A stretch of DNA of 64,000 nucleotides from Bacteroides sp. Marseille-P3684 (GTDB lineage: Bacteria; Bacteroidota; Bacteroidia; Bacteroidales; Bacteroidaceae). This document shows, piece by piece, positions 54,928-62,947 of the stretch. The position numbers and the translations under genes are program-made. The DNA is taken from assembly GCF_900291465.1 (NCBI RefSeq), contig NZ_LT985808.1:2200181-2264180 (forward strand), in the 5' to 3' direction. Below the pieces are notes generated by a model. That model did not search any database, was not told the origin of the DNA, and was given only the letters and a program-made list of their open reading frames with translations. Each line of letters starts with the position of its first letter. Positions within the stretch are counted from its first letter, which is position 1.

Positions 54928-55230
54928 CTAATATTTAGTTAGATACCATTCATTGATATTCCAGACCTCAATATCATAGTTGGTTTCATAGCCTTGCGTC
55001 TGGTTGGCAAACTCCAGTTCCTTGCGGAGCCTGCGCTTTGCCTCGGCTTCTAACACACGCTTTGAGGTCTTTTCAATCTCGTCCTCGTCAAAGAACTCAT
55101 CCAGCTCTATGCGGTGGTTCTTCACGATGGCATTCACGGCAGCCCATTTGCTGGTGAACACACCTGCACATTCCCGATGGTTTGTGCTGTGCCATGCGTC
55201 AGTCTCGTAAACAACAAATATCTGTCTCAT
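54928..55230 (-). CDS. Hypothetical protein, 100 residues
   Basis: Acidic and basic charged segments (DEFFDEDEIEKTSKRVLEAEAKRRLRKELE), with VYETDAWHSTNHRECAGVFTS near the N-terminus. No recognised family. Part of the small-protein operon linked to the SSB genes, typical of conjugative or plasmid accessory regions in Bacteroidales. Confidence 0.68.
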   Translation of the reverse strand: MRQIFVVYETDAWHSTNHRECAGVFTSKWAAVNAIVKNHRIELDEFFDEDEIEKTSKRVLEAEAKRRLRKELEFANQTQGYETNYDIEVWNINEWYLTKY

Positions 55231-55247
55231 ATTGCTTGTGTATTATT

Positions 55248-55279
55248 GGGAATAGGCAGCTCCCTTGCCACCTATTCCC
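55248..55279. repeat. Intergenic hairpin in the small-protein operon
   Basis: Perfect 9-bp arms GGGAATAGG (55248-55256) and CCTATTCCC (55271-55279) in the short gap between two co-directional genes. Confidence 0.75.
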
Positions 55280-55287
55280 GAAGTCGT

Positions 55288-55833
55288 TTAATCTCCAATC
55301 TCCGAAGTGATGAAGTCCATGTGTCCGGCAAAGATGTCATCTGCCTCAATCTCATGCTCATTTCCCCGGTCGTTCTTCTCGTCACCTATGATGGTGAGAC
55401 CTCCATCCTTGTTCGCTCTGACGGAAAGGATTACCACGTCACAAGGCTCGTCATAGTCATAGGCTGCTACGATGGGACATTCACCCTCGAAGTGCCATTC
55501 ATAGCCATCATCCACCTTCTCGCCATGAAGTTTAAGTGCTGCTGCAAGTTCTTCCTGCTCACGGTGCTTCACCTCCTGCACACTGTCATAGATGGAAAAG
55601 TCCTTCAGACGTCCGCTACGTGTGACGTGAACTTCTTCGCCGTTCTCCTTGTCGGTGTCATACTCATGGAACTGCACTGGCACAAAGTCGATGGGTGCTG
55701 CCATCCAAGAAATGTTGTTCAACGAATAGCCGTGCTTGGAAAGGAACAATTCTATTTCGTCCTCCAGCATGTGGTCGGCTACGTTCAAAACCTCGATGCG
55801 CACGTTGGCGCTGTCCATTACGATAATCTTCAT
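55288..55833 (-). CDS. Hypothetical acidic protein, 181 residues
   Basis: MKIIVMDSANVRIEVL, then a Glu-rich body (EHEIEADDIFAGHMDF). IEVLNVADHMLEDEIELFLSKHGYSLNNISWM near the start is similar in style to the DUF4313/DUF3846-like proteins of mobile elements, without certainty. Member of the minus-strand operon; 26 bases after the DUF2958-like gene. Confidence 0.68.
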   Translation of the reverse strand: MKIIVMDSANVRIEVLNVADHMLEDEIELFLSKHGYSLNNISWMAAPIDFVPVQFHEYDTDKENGEEVHVTRSGRLKDFSIYDSVQEVKHREQEELAAALKLHGEKVDDGYEWHFEGECPIVAAYDYDEPCDVVILSVRANKDGGLTIIGDEKNDRGNEHEIEADDIFAGHMDFITSEIGD

Positions 55834-55859
55834 AATCTGATATGTTTAAGGGTTATACA

Positions 55860-56246
55860 TTAGTATTTATCATAGAGCCGTGAGAGGAATGCTTGCAGTT
55901 CTGCGTCCTCAATCTCTGCAAGGGTGCAAGGCTTGAAATCCTTGTCCTGCTCAGTCCTCAAAGTGCCAAGTCCGTACTCGCTTGCATCATAGGTGATACT
56001 TGCCATTTCGGTTGCAGACTGGTAGCCGTATTCCGTCTCTTGCAGTCCAGTAACGATGCCATAGAGCGTGAAGTCATTGCCTTCCTGCTGTCCTTCCATG
56101 ATGTACCAGCGGATATTGCCAAGGTAAAACACTGCGATGCAAAGAGCATCCTTCTTATTCGCGTCCTGAGAATACAGGGGATAACTGCTCAGAGCCTCTG
56201 TCAGCTCTGGAGTAATCAGTCGGTTGTTGAATTGCGTTGTTGCCAT
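55860..56246 (-). CDS. DUF2958-like protein
   Basis: 128 residues. NNRLITPELTEALSSYPLYSQD, VFYLGNIRWYIMEGQQEGNDFTLYGIV and EYGYQSATEMASI follow the DUF2958 pattern (length ~115, common on plasmids and conjugative elements; function unknown). Stand-alone start ATG 56246. A 798-base non-coding stretch lies upstream. Confidence 0.75.
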   Translation of the reverse strand: MATTQFNNRLITPELTEALSSYPLYSQDANKKDALCIAVFYLGNIRWYIMEGQQEGNDFTLYGIVTGLQETEYGYQSATEMASITYDASEYGLGTLRTEQDKDFKPCTLAEIEDAELQAFLSRLYDKY

Positions 56247-57044
56247 ATTGCTTGAAATTTTTATTTCCCTTTTATCAAAGCCTTTCGGCTGTGTAGCGGG
56301 AAGATTTTTCTGCTTTCAGAAGTGCGGATAGGGCAAATAAGGCAAGACTGTCGTGAAGAATACTCTTTAAGCAATATTTGCCTAAAGGAAGATTGTTCAC
56401 GGAACACGCCTTGCAGTTTGCAAAATCCAAGGTAACTTCGCAGAAAAATGATTCCCTAGCTATACAAAGCCGATATGATAAATCGAAAGAAAATGGTAAT
56501 GGAACTGAACGGCTGAATTGCAGGATGCAAATTTAGTCATACATGAATGACGGTGGGTAGCGGCAACGGTACGGCTGCCAGATGAACGTCAAAGCGAGTG
56601 AACAAAGACCATTTCGGAAAGGCCATCAAACTGAGCTGGCGAAGAATGTAGTCAGCCTTGTGGATGCCAGGGAGAAAGGTCTCTGTCCTCTCGCCGTTCA
56701 TCCGTTCCGCTATCGTGCCATCGGCTCAATAGCAGAACCAGTCCTGCCGTTCCGCTTTCGGGTGGGCGTAGTTCTTTGATACCCTGAGGGCAGAAGCGAA
56801 GAATGAGGTCAATGGCATAGTAGGGCAAACAAAAGGCGAATGGACGGGATTCAGATGAAGAGCATGTACTCCAACGGAGATCATCCTCGACTGATGAAGC
56901 CTGTCGTTTCGTGTTTGCCCATCCCGAAGAAGGTGTCCTTGGTCAGTGCAGCTGTGCTTCACCGACGTAGGACACTTTCTGAGGGATATGCGCCATGAGA
57001 GGAGAATGAATAAGTCCTGCCCAACCAGGCAGGACTCGCTGGCT
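56247..57044. other. Non-coding stretch without recognised content
   Basis: GC-rich, with only short unsupported frames. A perfect 9-bp hairpin at 57013-57036 closes it, just beyond the 36-codon gene. A structured RNA or leader is possible, but none was identified. Confidence 0.4.
57013..57036 (-). repeat. Hairpin downstream of the 36-codon gene
   Basis: Perfect arms AGTCCTGCC (57013-57021) and GGCAGGACT (57028-57036), 6-base loop, followed on the minus strand by TTATTCATT. Weak terminator or RNA stabiliser. Confidence 0.65.
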
Positions 57045-57155
57045 TCAGCACAGTACAATGGTAGCCCAATCTATGGGTTTCCCTTCCTGCTTCATTTTTT
57101 CAATCAGAGCCTTAATTTGATCCTTTTTCTTGTCTGTCACACTATCCATAATCAT
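57045..57155 (-). CDS. Possible 36-residue protein
   Basis: MIMDSVTDKKKDQIKALIEK followed by MKQEGKPIDWATIVLC. A lysine-rich amphipathic helix and tidy placement between a co-directional gene and a hairpin suggest a small real gene. ATG 57149 is an alternative start. Short length keeps confidence low. Confidence 0.4.
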   Translation of the reverse strand: MIMDSVTDKKKDQIKALIEKMKQEGKPIDWATIVLC

Positions 57156-57165
57156 AAAGAATTGT

Positions 57166-57216
57166 GGGCAGGTGGTTCTTGCTCTGGCAAGCGACCAGAG
57201 GTCGAGCGAGTCTGCC
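57166..57216. repeat. Intergenic hairpin with inserted inner stem
   Basis: Outer arms GGGCAG/CTGCCC at 57166-57171 and 57211-57216. Flanks match those of 57805-57825 (TGGTT, CTGCCCGTT), but the inner ~30 bases form an extra stem. Confidence 0.6.
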
Positions 57217-57224
57217 CGTTGCCT

Positions 57225-57788
57225 TTAGAATTTCTTGTTGACGTATTTCTCAAATTCAATGTCATTGAGTTTGAAGAACTCCTCTGCCGGTACATAGCAG
57301 TAGAACTTGTCTTCATCGGGGCTGCCTTCCTCTATATGTGCTTCAAAAACCTCTTCGGTCGTCACCTTGACTTCGGCATTCAGCTCCTTGATGAAGACGT
57401 TTCGATACAAGATGTTGCTTCCGTCAATCATCATGCCCAGCAGCGTCGGACCTTCTTCGAGGCACTTCATTTCCTCGAATACCAGTTCCACCAGTTTGCC
57501 TTGCTTCTCCCTCTGCAGGGAAGTGTAGATGATGTCACCCTCCATTTCCTTGCTGGAGATATGAACCATCAGACGATGCTCCGCTTTGTCATAGTAGATG
57601 CTCTCCACGTCAATAGCCATATCACCGAAATAGAGCGTTCCTATCTCCACCATGTCATAGTGGTTGATGACCTCTTGAATGAACCGCTCCCTGCGGGTGT
57701 CAAGAACTTCATCCGTGAGGTTGTTAAGAGCCTCGTGTTTTTCCAAGAGTCTTTTATACTCTTTGTTTTCAGTCTTTTGCTTTGCCAT
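57225..57788 (-). CDS. Hypothetical acidic protein, 187 residues
   Basis: N-terminal Lys/Glu helical segment (ENKEYKRLLEKHEALNNLTDEVLDTRRERF) and a beta-rich acidic middle (LMVHISSKEMEGDIIYTSLQREKQGKLVELVFEEMKC). No family recognised. In the SSB-linked small-protein operon, with similar hairpins just upstream and downstream. Confidence 0.68.
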   Translation of the reverse strand: MAKQKTENKEYKRLLEKHEALNNLTDEVLDTRRERFIQEVINHYDMVEIGTLYFGDMAIDVESIYYDKAEHRLMVHISSKEMEGDIIYTSLQREKQGKLVELVFEEMKCLEEGPTLLGMMIDGSNILYRNVFIKELNAEVKVTTEEVFEAHIEEGSPDEDKFYCYVPAEEFFKLNDIEFEKYVNKKF

Positions 57789-57804
57789 AATGATTAGAAT
57801 TTAT

Positions 57805-57825
57805 GGGCAGATGGTTAGTCTGCCC
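57805..57825. repeat. Intergenic hairpin upstream of the 187-residue gene
   Basis: Perfect 7-bp arms GGGCAGA (57805-57811) and TCTGCCC (57819-57825), 17 bases before the ATG; homologous flanks at 57166-57216. Confidence 0.65.
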
Positions 57826-57833
57826 GTTACCTT

Positions 57834-58055
57834 TTACTTTGTCTGGAAGCACACTCTGCCTTTCCTGCGAAGTTGCAGCACAAGGTGATACTCCTTGTTC
57901 AAGTCTGCCAGCTTCTGTAGTTTCTGCCGGGTGTCCTCCGTGTTCTCCATCAGAGAAGCGTAAATCAGATTTCCGACTTGTCTTCCCTCGTTAACGTCAA
58001 AAGCCTTGAAGCCTTTGCATCCGTCAAACTTTGCATATACGATGTGCCAATCCAT
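57834..58055 (-). CDS. Hypothetical protein, 73 residues
   Basis: Starts MDWHIVYAKFDGCKGF at ATG 58055; an in-frame GTG at 58061 is less likely. LIYASLMENTEDTRQKLQKLADLNKEYHLVLQLR follows. No family recognised. 11 bases after the 54-residue gene. Confidence 0.65.
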   Translation of the reverse strand: MDWHIVYAKFDGCKGFKAFDVNEGRQVGNLIYASLMENTEDTRQKLQKLADLNKEYHLVLQLRRKGRVCFQTK

Positions 58056-58066
58056 ATTCACCTTTA

Positions 58067-58231
58067 TTAGTCTACAAATTCAAATTCATCCCTATAGCAG
58101 GTTATTTCTGCTCCACTGCCTAATACGATGCAGATGTACTGATAGCCATGATAGTCACCGTCTATGCTATCCAAATCCACGCTGATGTCCCAATATCCAC
58201 GATAGGGAACAAATAGCCTTGCGTATCTCAT
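58067..58231 (-). CDS. Hypothetical protein, 54 residues
   Basis: Translated by hand: MRYARLFVPYRGYWDISVDL, then DSIDGDYHGYQYICIVLG and a C-terminal CYRDEFEFVD with stop TAA (58067-58069). Acidic and tyrosine-rich. It fits exactly between ssb (18 bases upstream) and the 73-residue gene (11 bases downstream), with the same reading direction, so a real gene is likely. Confidence 0.62.
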   Translation of the reverse strand: MRYARLFVPYRGYWDISVDLDSIDGDYHGYQYICIVLGSGAEITCYRDEFEFVD

Positions 58232-58249
58232 TGCATCCTCCTTTCTTCG

Positions 58250-58672
58250 TTAGAATGGCATGTCCTTCTCGTCAGGTGCTGGAGCGTCCAGCGGTGGCTG
58301 GGGTGTGTTCTTCGCCTTAGCTCCTTTCTTGGCAGCCTTCTTCGGGTTGTCGTTCTGCTCCTCTTTCTTCCCTGCATTGACGAAAGCGATGCTGTCCGCA
58401 TTGATGGAGATTTGTGTGTGGCTCTCGCCTTGGCGGTCTTTCCACTGGGATGTGGAGATAGTTCCCTCCACGAGAATGAGCCTTCCCTTGGTGAGATATT
58501 CAGCCAGACGGACATGGTTCTCCCTGCTGCTGCGTACCCTTACCCATGTAGTGATGTTCTGACCTTTGGAGTAATCATCAACGGCTATGTCAACCGCCAA
58601 GAACGTTCCGTGCGTTCCTGTGATGACTTGGCAATCCTTGCCGATGCGTCCGATAGTGTGTGTGTAAAGCAT
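58250..58672 (-). CDS. ssb: Single-stranded DNA-binding protein
   Basis: 140 residues. OB-fold region at 1-100 (TIGRIGKDCQVI, TWVRVRSSRENHVRLAEYLTKGRLILVEGTISTSQWKDRQGESHTQISINADSI) and a disordered tail ending in the acidic tip DEKDMPF, the SSB interaction motif. Coats single-stranded DNA; mobile elements often carry their own. Pairs with the second SSB-like gene upstream. Confidence 0.88.
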   Translation of the reverse strand: MLYTHTIGRIGKDCQVITGTHGTFLAVDIAVDDYSKGQNITTWVRVRSSRENHVRLAEYLTKGRLILVEGTISTSQWKDRQGESHTQISINADSIAFVNAGKKEEQNDNPKKAAKKGAKAKNTPQPPLDAPAPDEKDMPF

Positions 58673-58768
58673 AATCTAAAATGTTTGATGGTGAATAATC
58701 GAATGAAATCTAACTCTTTTCTTTTCCCTTTATTCAGGAAATCTGCTTTGCAGAGGGAAGAAGAAGAC

Positions 58769-59152
58769 TCACTTGGCCTTCTTCTTTGAAGTTTTCTTCT
58801 CCTCCGTAGGAGCTTCTTCCTCCTTGTCGGGAGTCTCATAGAACTTGGTGGCTACCAGCAGCACTCGCTGATGCTTGACACCTTCCTGATCGCTCCATTC
58901 CTCTGGCTTGAAGTAACCTTCCACGGTGAGCATTGCACCCTTGGTGAGCTTGTCGAATGATTCGGCGTTCTCGTTCTTACGCCATGCTTCCACGTTGATG
59001 AAAGCCGATACGCGGTTGTTTTCCTCGCCGTTCTTCTCGTTACGGCCGATAGCCAGTGAGAAACGTGCTACTGAAGCGGTTGTGAACTGACGGATTTCTG
59101 CATCCTTACCTACGAAACCTGTTACTGCGAAATTGTTCTCGATCTTTTTCAT
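58769..59152 (-). CDS. Second SSB-like protein
   Basis: 127 residues. OB-fold with NFAVTGFVGKDAEIRQF and VARFSLAIGRNEKNGEENNRVSAFINVEAWRK, TKGAMLTVEGYFKPEEW. The C-terminus is Lys-rich (EEKKTSKKKAK) and lacks the acidic SSB tip, so it should bind ssDNA without recruiting SSB partners. First gene of the minus-strand operon. Confidence 0.85.
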   Translation of the reverse strand: MKKIENNFAVTGFVGKDAEIRQFTTASVARFSLAIGRNEKNGEENNRVSAFINVEAWRKNENAESFDKLTKGAMLTVEGYFKPEEWSDQEGVKHQRVLLVATKFYETPDKEEEAPTEEKKTSKKKAK

Positions 59153-59923
59153 TGTTTTGAATTTTTAGAAGTGAAACATTTATTTTTTACGTTGCTATCA
59201 GAGTTGGCAAGGGAAGTATGGGAATGCAAGGAATTACCGAATTATTTCACCCTTGGGCCAGAAAAGTTTTTATTGGCTGGGACAGACAGCAAAAAGTTTT
59301 TGAAAAAATTCAGGGAATAAGGCACCTGGTACTTGCAGAATACGGCTTGCACTAACTTTGCGACGGAAAAAGTAAGTGTGACTCGCTTCGCCCGGAAAAG
59401 TCATCGATGAGGAAGTCGGAATAAGAACAATTCAGTGACAGATACGAAAAGGAGGATGCCCGGCTGTCCAACGCTCAGACAGGGCACGTTATGGCCATCG
59501 GACGGAGAAGGACACGGAATGGGCTGCGTATCATTCCGCTATAAGCAGGGAGCATATAGAACGATGAATGTCCATTGGCAGGTAAAGGGGCTGTGACGTG
59601 GAATGAAATAAATGAAGGAATGGGAAAGAGATTGAGAATGTAGTAAAAGCAGTCTGTAAGGTATCAGGATGTGGACTACTACAGGGATGGAAAGGAGATT
59701 TTTCGAAAAGCAGAAGAAGGTCAAGTGAGCCATCATTCAAGAATGATTAGAAAAAGGGGATAACAGTGAGATACAATTCTTGTCTTTTGTGAAAAGGTGT
59801 AATAACTGGTAGTATTTGAAGAAATGAGACTTTTTTTGTTAATCTGATGAAGATTTTTCTGGACATTGATGGTTGTTACGAGATAATTTATTAAATTTGC
59901 ATCAAAATTTAATTTTATTGTCC
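59153..59923. other. Non-coding region between divergent operons
   Basis: No gene recognised. A plus-strand -7-like TAACTTTG lies at 59353-59360 without a gene close by, so a small RNA transcript is conceivable. TAAATTTG at 59892-59899 is a likely -7 box for the XRE gene at 59924. Promoters for the SSB operon must also lie here, but none stands out. Confidence 0.45.
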
Positions 59924-60157
59924 ATGGAGAATTTAAATAGACTTAAAGCGGTACTCGCAGACGCTGGTCAAACCAACAAGTGGTTAGCAGAGCAGCTGGG
60001 CAAAGATCCAGTGACCATTTCCAAGTGGTGTACGAATACTACTCAGCCTGACTTGCAGACTTTATCAAAGATATCTGATTTATTGAATATCGATATTCGA
60101 GAACTTTTAGTTAGCAGGAATCAGCCAGTTCAACCTCTAACGAAAGAAATTAAATAG
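59924..60157 (+). CDS. Small XRE-family helix-turn-helix protein
   Basis: 77 residues from MENLNRLKAVLADAGQTN; an upstream in-frame start at 59873 precedes the -7 box TAAATTTG (59892-59899) and is rejected. HTH: KWLAEQLGKDPVTISKWCTNTTQPDLQTLSKISDLLNIDIRELL. 69 bases before the large paralogous genes, which it may regulate. Confidence 0.85.
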   Translation: MENLNRLKAVLADAGQTNKWLAEQLGKDPVTISKWCTNTTQPDLQTLSKISDLLNIDIRELLVSRNQPVQPLTKEIK

Positions 60158-60226
60158 TTTAATAGCATATTTGTTGTTTAATCAATTGTTTCACTCCGTA
60201 ATAACAGTATATTGTCTTTATATATT

Positions 60227-62935
60227 ATGCTTGATATAATTCAACATAATCCATTCCGACTAATAGGAGTTTTTTCGACCGCTACAAGGAAAGAGATCGT
60301 GGCCAACTTGGCGCGTATTAAAGCAAACATACGTGTTGATCGTCAGATTTCTTTCCAAGCAGATTTAGATGGCATATTGCCATCTCCTAAGAGGACTGCT
60401 GAAACTATTGCGGAAGCAGAATCAAAATTAGCCCTTCCCAAAGATCTTATACATTACGCACAATTTTGGTTTATTGAAAATACGGAGTTAGATAAAATAG
60501 CTATAAACAACCTTTCCGCTGGTTCATATGATAAGGCGATTTCAATATGGGAAAAGAAAGAAAACCTATCTTCTGTTCATAACCGGATTATAACATTCCT
60601 CATAAGAGGGAATTATGCTAAGGCATTTGAATTGGCTTTCTTGTTCTATGGCAAATATTCGTTTGAATTTGCCCAACTGATATTAGGAAAAGAAAGTAAT
60701 ATTGTTACGTCAGAAAGCCTTGAACATGGATTCCTTGACGTATTATGCGATGAAATTGGTGCATCAGAAGTTTCTCTTTATATAATCAATAAGGATTGGG
60801 GAGAGTATGTCGGAAGTAAAATAGTTAAGCCGTTAATAGATGATATTGATCGCAGTATAACGGTCGCTAAAGAAACGAAGGGGAAAGGAGCGAATATTCG
60901 TTTATCCGCCGGTACAAAATTAATGTCTGATACGCTCACTCCACTACGTTCTTTAAAGAGTGAACTGTCTATATCTGATCCGAGGTACCAGATAATCGCA
61001 GACAAGCTGGGTTTGGCTATTCTTCAGTGTGGAATCGATTATTATAATGATTCTAATGATGACGACGCTGCATTCAAAGCAATGAAACTTCAGAAATATG
61101 CACAGTCAATTGTCGTTGGAAAGATGGCTAAGGATAGGTGTGATGAAAATGTTCGGATTCTTGAAGATATAATTAGCAAATTGCCTCCATTGGAGGTGAT
61201 GGCTAACCATAGGGCTATTCAATCATCTTTAGCTACTTTTGCAATACAGCCAGATTTGATTAGATGTTCTATTCAGTTGATAAAGAATTGTGTTCCACAT
61301 CTTGTTCAAATAAAGGAAAAATTAGGTAAAACTCACCAGTATTATATTAAGATATCAACATCCATAGTTAACAATGCTCTTGGCAATGTCATAGCAGAGG
61401 TTAATGAAGCTCAAAATGTTGATTTTAACACTTTGAAAAATACGCTTATTTCTGCTTGGCGTGCCCAGTTGTATATGGATAAGTTTGACTTGGATCCAGA
61501 ATACAAAGAAGGACGTTATAAAGAATGCAGAGAAGCACTTCACGGAATCATTAGCAATTGTAAAGGCTTTGATGATTCTGGGTTGTCTTTTATGTATCAA
61601 TATGGCTGTGGATGGTGTAATGACTTAGATACTTCTGATGTGGATTTGCGTACAGATGAAGAATATTATCAAACATGTAGCAATCTAACCTCTTATAGAT
61701 CTTATCTTCAGAGATTCCCTTCAGGGAAATATGTTACACAAGCAAAATCTCGGATTGAGGAATTGCGTTTTAAGCAATGTAAGACTGTAGCAGATTATCA
61801 AAAGTTTATTAGCGATTATCCAAACAGTAAATTTATTGCCAAAGCGAAAGAAGAATTAAATAGATTCAAGAAAGAAGAAGAAGAACGAAGAGCAAGAATC
61901 GAAAGACAGGAAAGGGCCATAAGTTCTTGTAGTACAACTGATGAGATTGTTTCTCTATATGCTAGGGAGAAAAGTAATAGTATTAATATAGATAAATGTT
62001 CATTAAGAGCTTTTGAACTTGCCAAATGCGAAGAAGACTATCGTAAGGTTTTGTCAATCTTTGGCGTTAGAACCTCTGGAGGGAAAAAAGCCAAAACAAG
62101 TTTAGATGACATTGAAAAGAAGCGAAAAGAGGCTGCAGAAAGAAGAAGCAAAACTATAAAATGGTCTCTTATAATAGTTATTCCTTTATTAGTACTTCTT
62201 GGCGTGTATCTAATTTGGGGATTAAGCGGTTTAAGTTCTACTTGTTATGTCTTTACTTTCATTTTTGGACTTATCGCTTTTGGAGGGATTGGTTCTAAAG
62301 AAGGTGAAGGATGTGTAATTGGAATCATTTCCGGGTTAATTGCCCTTGGACTTGGTAGTTTAGGTGGTTATTTAGAAGATCTTTCCAAGGAAGATAAACA
62401 ACAAAAGACAGAATACGTTTCTTCCTATACAAATGGAAGTACGAATAATTCCTCAGGAAGAGACTATCTTTCTAGTTCAACGACAGACGATACAAATGAC
62501 GAGTCTTATACAGTTGATAACGATTACGAAACGTACATCAACAACCAATTAAAAACAGGTTCAAAACCTTATAAGGAATATTATCGTTCACGTACAGGTG
62601 ACAATTATCTGGATTTCAAGACATCTGGAAATGACTATGTTATTATAGTTAAAGATTACGGTTCCTCTGACGTCGTCAACCATATTTATGTAAGGGCAGG
62701 AGATACGGGGCGTTTATATCTTCCAAATGGAACGTACAATATTTACTTCTATGGAGGTAAGGGATGGAATCCAGATATGGAAAATGGTAATGTCAAAGGA
62801 GGTTTCGTTTCTGGTGGAAACATTCAGAAAGATGGTCCTGTAGAATTATACAATCAATATGGAGAATATACTTTATATCCTGTACAAAATGGCAATCTGC
62901 AACTGCAAGGAGCATCAAAAGGTGAAGCATTTTAA
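60227..62935 (+). CDS. Large protein with J-domain-like N-terminus and two membrane spans, paralog 1
   Basis: 902 residues from ATG 60227; a TTG at 60212 is less likely. The N-terminus IIQHNPFRLIGVFSTATRKEIVANLARIK is J-domain-like in style (NPFRxxGv-type proteins), but no HPD was seen. Residues ~10-420 are helical repeats. A Glu/Lys/Arg coiled region (~540-640, EEEERRARIERQER) precedes two or three hydrophobic segments (~645-710: WSLIIVIPLLVLLGVYLIWG, VFTFIFGLIAFGG, GIISGLIALGLGSLGGY). A Ser/Thr/Asn linker and a C-terminal beta-rich domain (~800-900) follow. Function unknown; the following gene is a paralog. Confidence 0.75.
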   Translation: MLDIIQHNPFRLIGVFSTATRKEIVANLARIKANIRVDRQISFQADLDGILPSPKRTAETIAEAESKLALPKDLIHYAQFWFIENTELDKIAINNLSAGSYDKAISIWEKKENLSSVHNRIITFLIRGNYAKAFELAFLFYGKYSFEFAQLILGKESNIVTSESLEHGFLDVLCDEIGASEVSLYIINKDWGEYVGSKIVKPLIDDIDRSITVAKETKGKGANIRLSAGTKLMSDTLTPLRSLKSELSISDPRYQIIADKLGLAILQCGIDYYNDSNDDDAAFKAMKLQKYAQSIVVGKMAKDRCDENVRILEDIISKLPPLEVMANHRAIQSSLATFAIQPDLIRCSIQLIKNCVPHLVQIKEKLGKTHQYYIKISTSIVNNALGNVIAEVNEAQNVDFNTLKNTLISAWRAQLYMDKFDLDPEYKEGRYKECREALHGIISNCKGFDDSGLSFMYQYGCGWCNDLDTSDVDLRTDEEYYQTCSNLTSYRSYLQRFPSGKYVTQAKSRIEELRFKQCKTVADYQKFISDYPNSKFIAKAKEELNRFKKEEEERRARIERQERAISSCSTTDEIVSLYAREKSNSINIDKCSLRAFELAKCEEDYRKVLSIFGVRTSGGKKAKTSLDDIEKKRKEAAERRSKTIKWSLIIVIPLLVLLGVYLIWGLSGLSSTCYVFTFIFGLIAFGGIGSKEGEGCVIGIISGLIALGLGSLGGYLEDLSKEDKQQKTEYVSSYTNGSTNNSSGRDYLSSSTTDDTNDESYTVDNDYETYINNQLKTGSKPYKEYYRSRTGDNYLDFKTSGNDYVIIVKDYGSSDVVNHIYVRAGDTGRLYLPNGTYNIYFYGGKGWNPDMENGNVKGGFVSGGNIQKDGPVELYNQYGEYTLYPVQNGNLQLQGASKGEAF

Positions 62936-62947
62936 AAAATATATATA

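Noticed and set aside
56582-57058. Short frames in the 56247-57044 gap
   Set aside because: Both strands give only arginine/serine-rich shadow-like products without context.
59531-59740. Short minus-strand frames in the 59153-59923 gap
   Set aside because: Ser/Phe/His-rich low-information translations, no ribosome-binding context.
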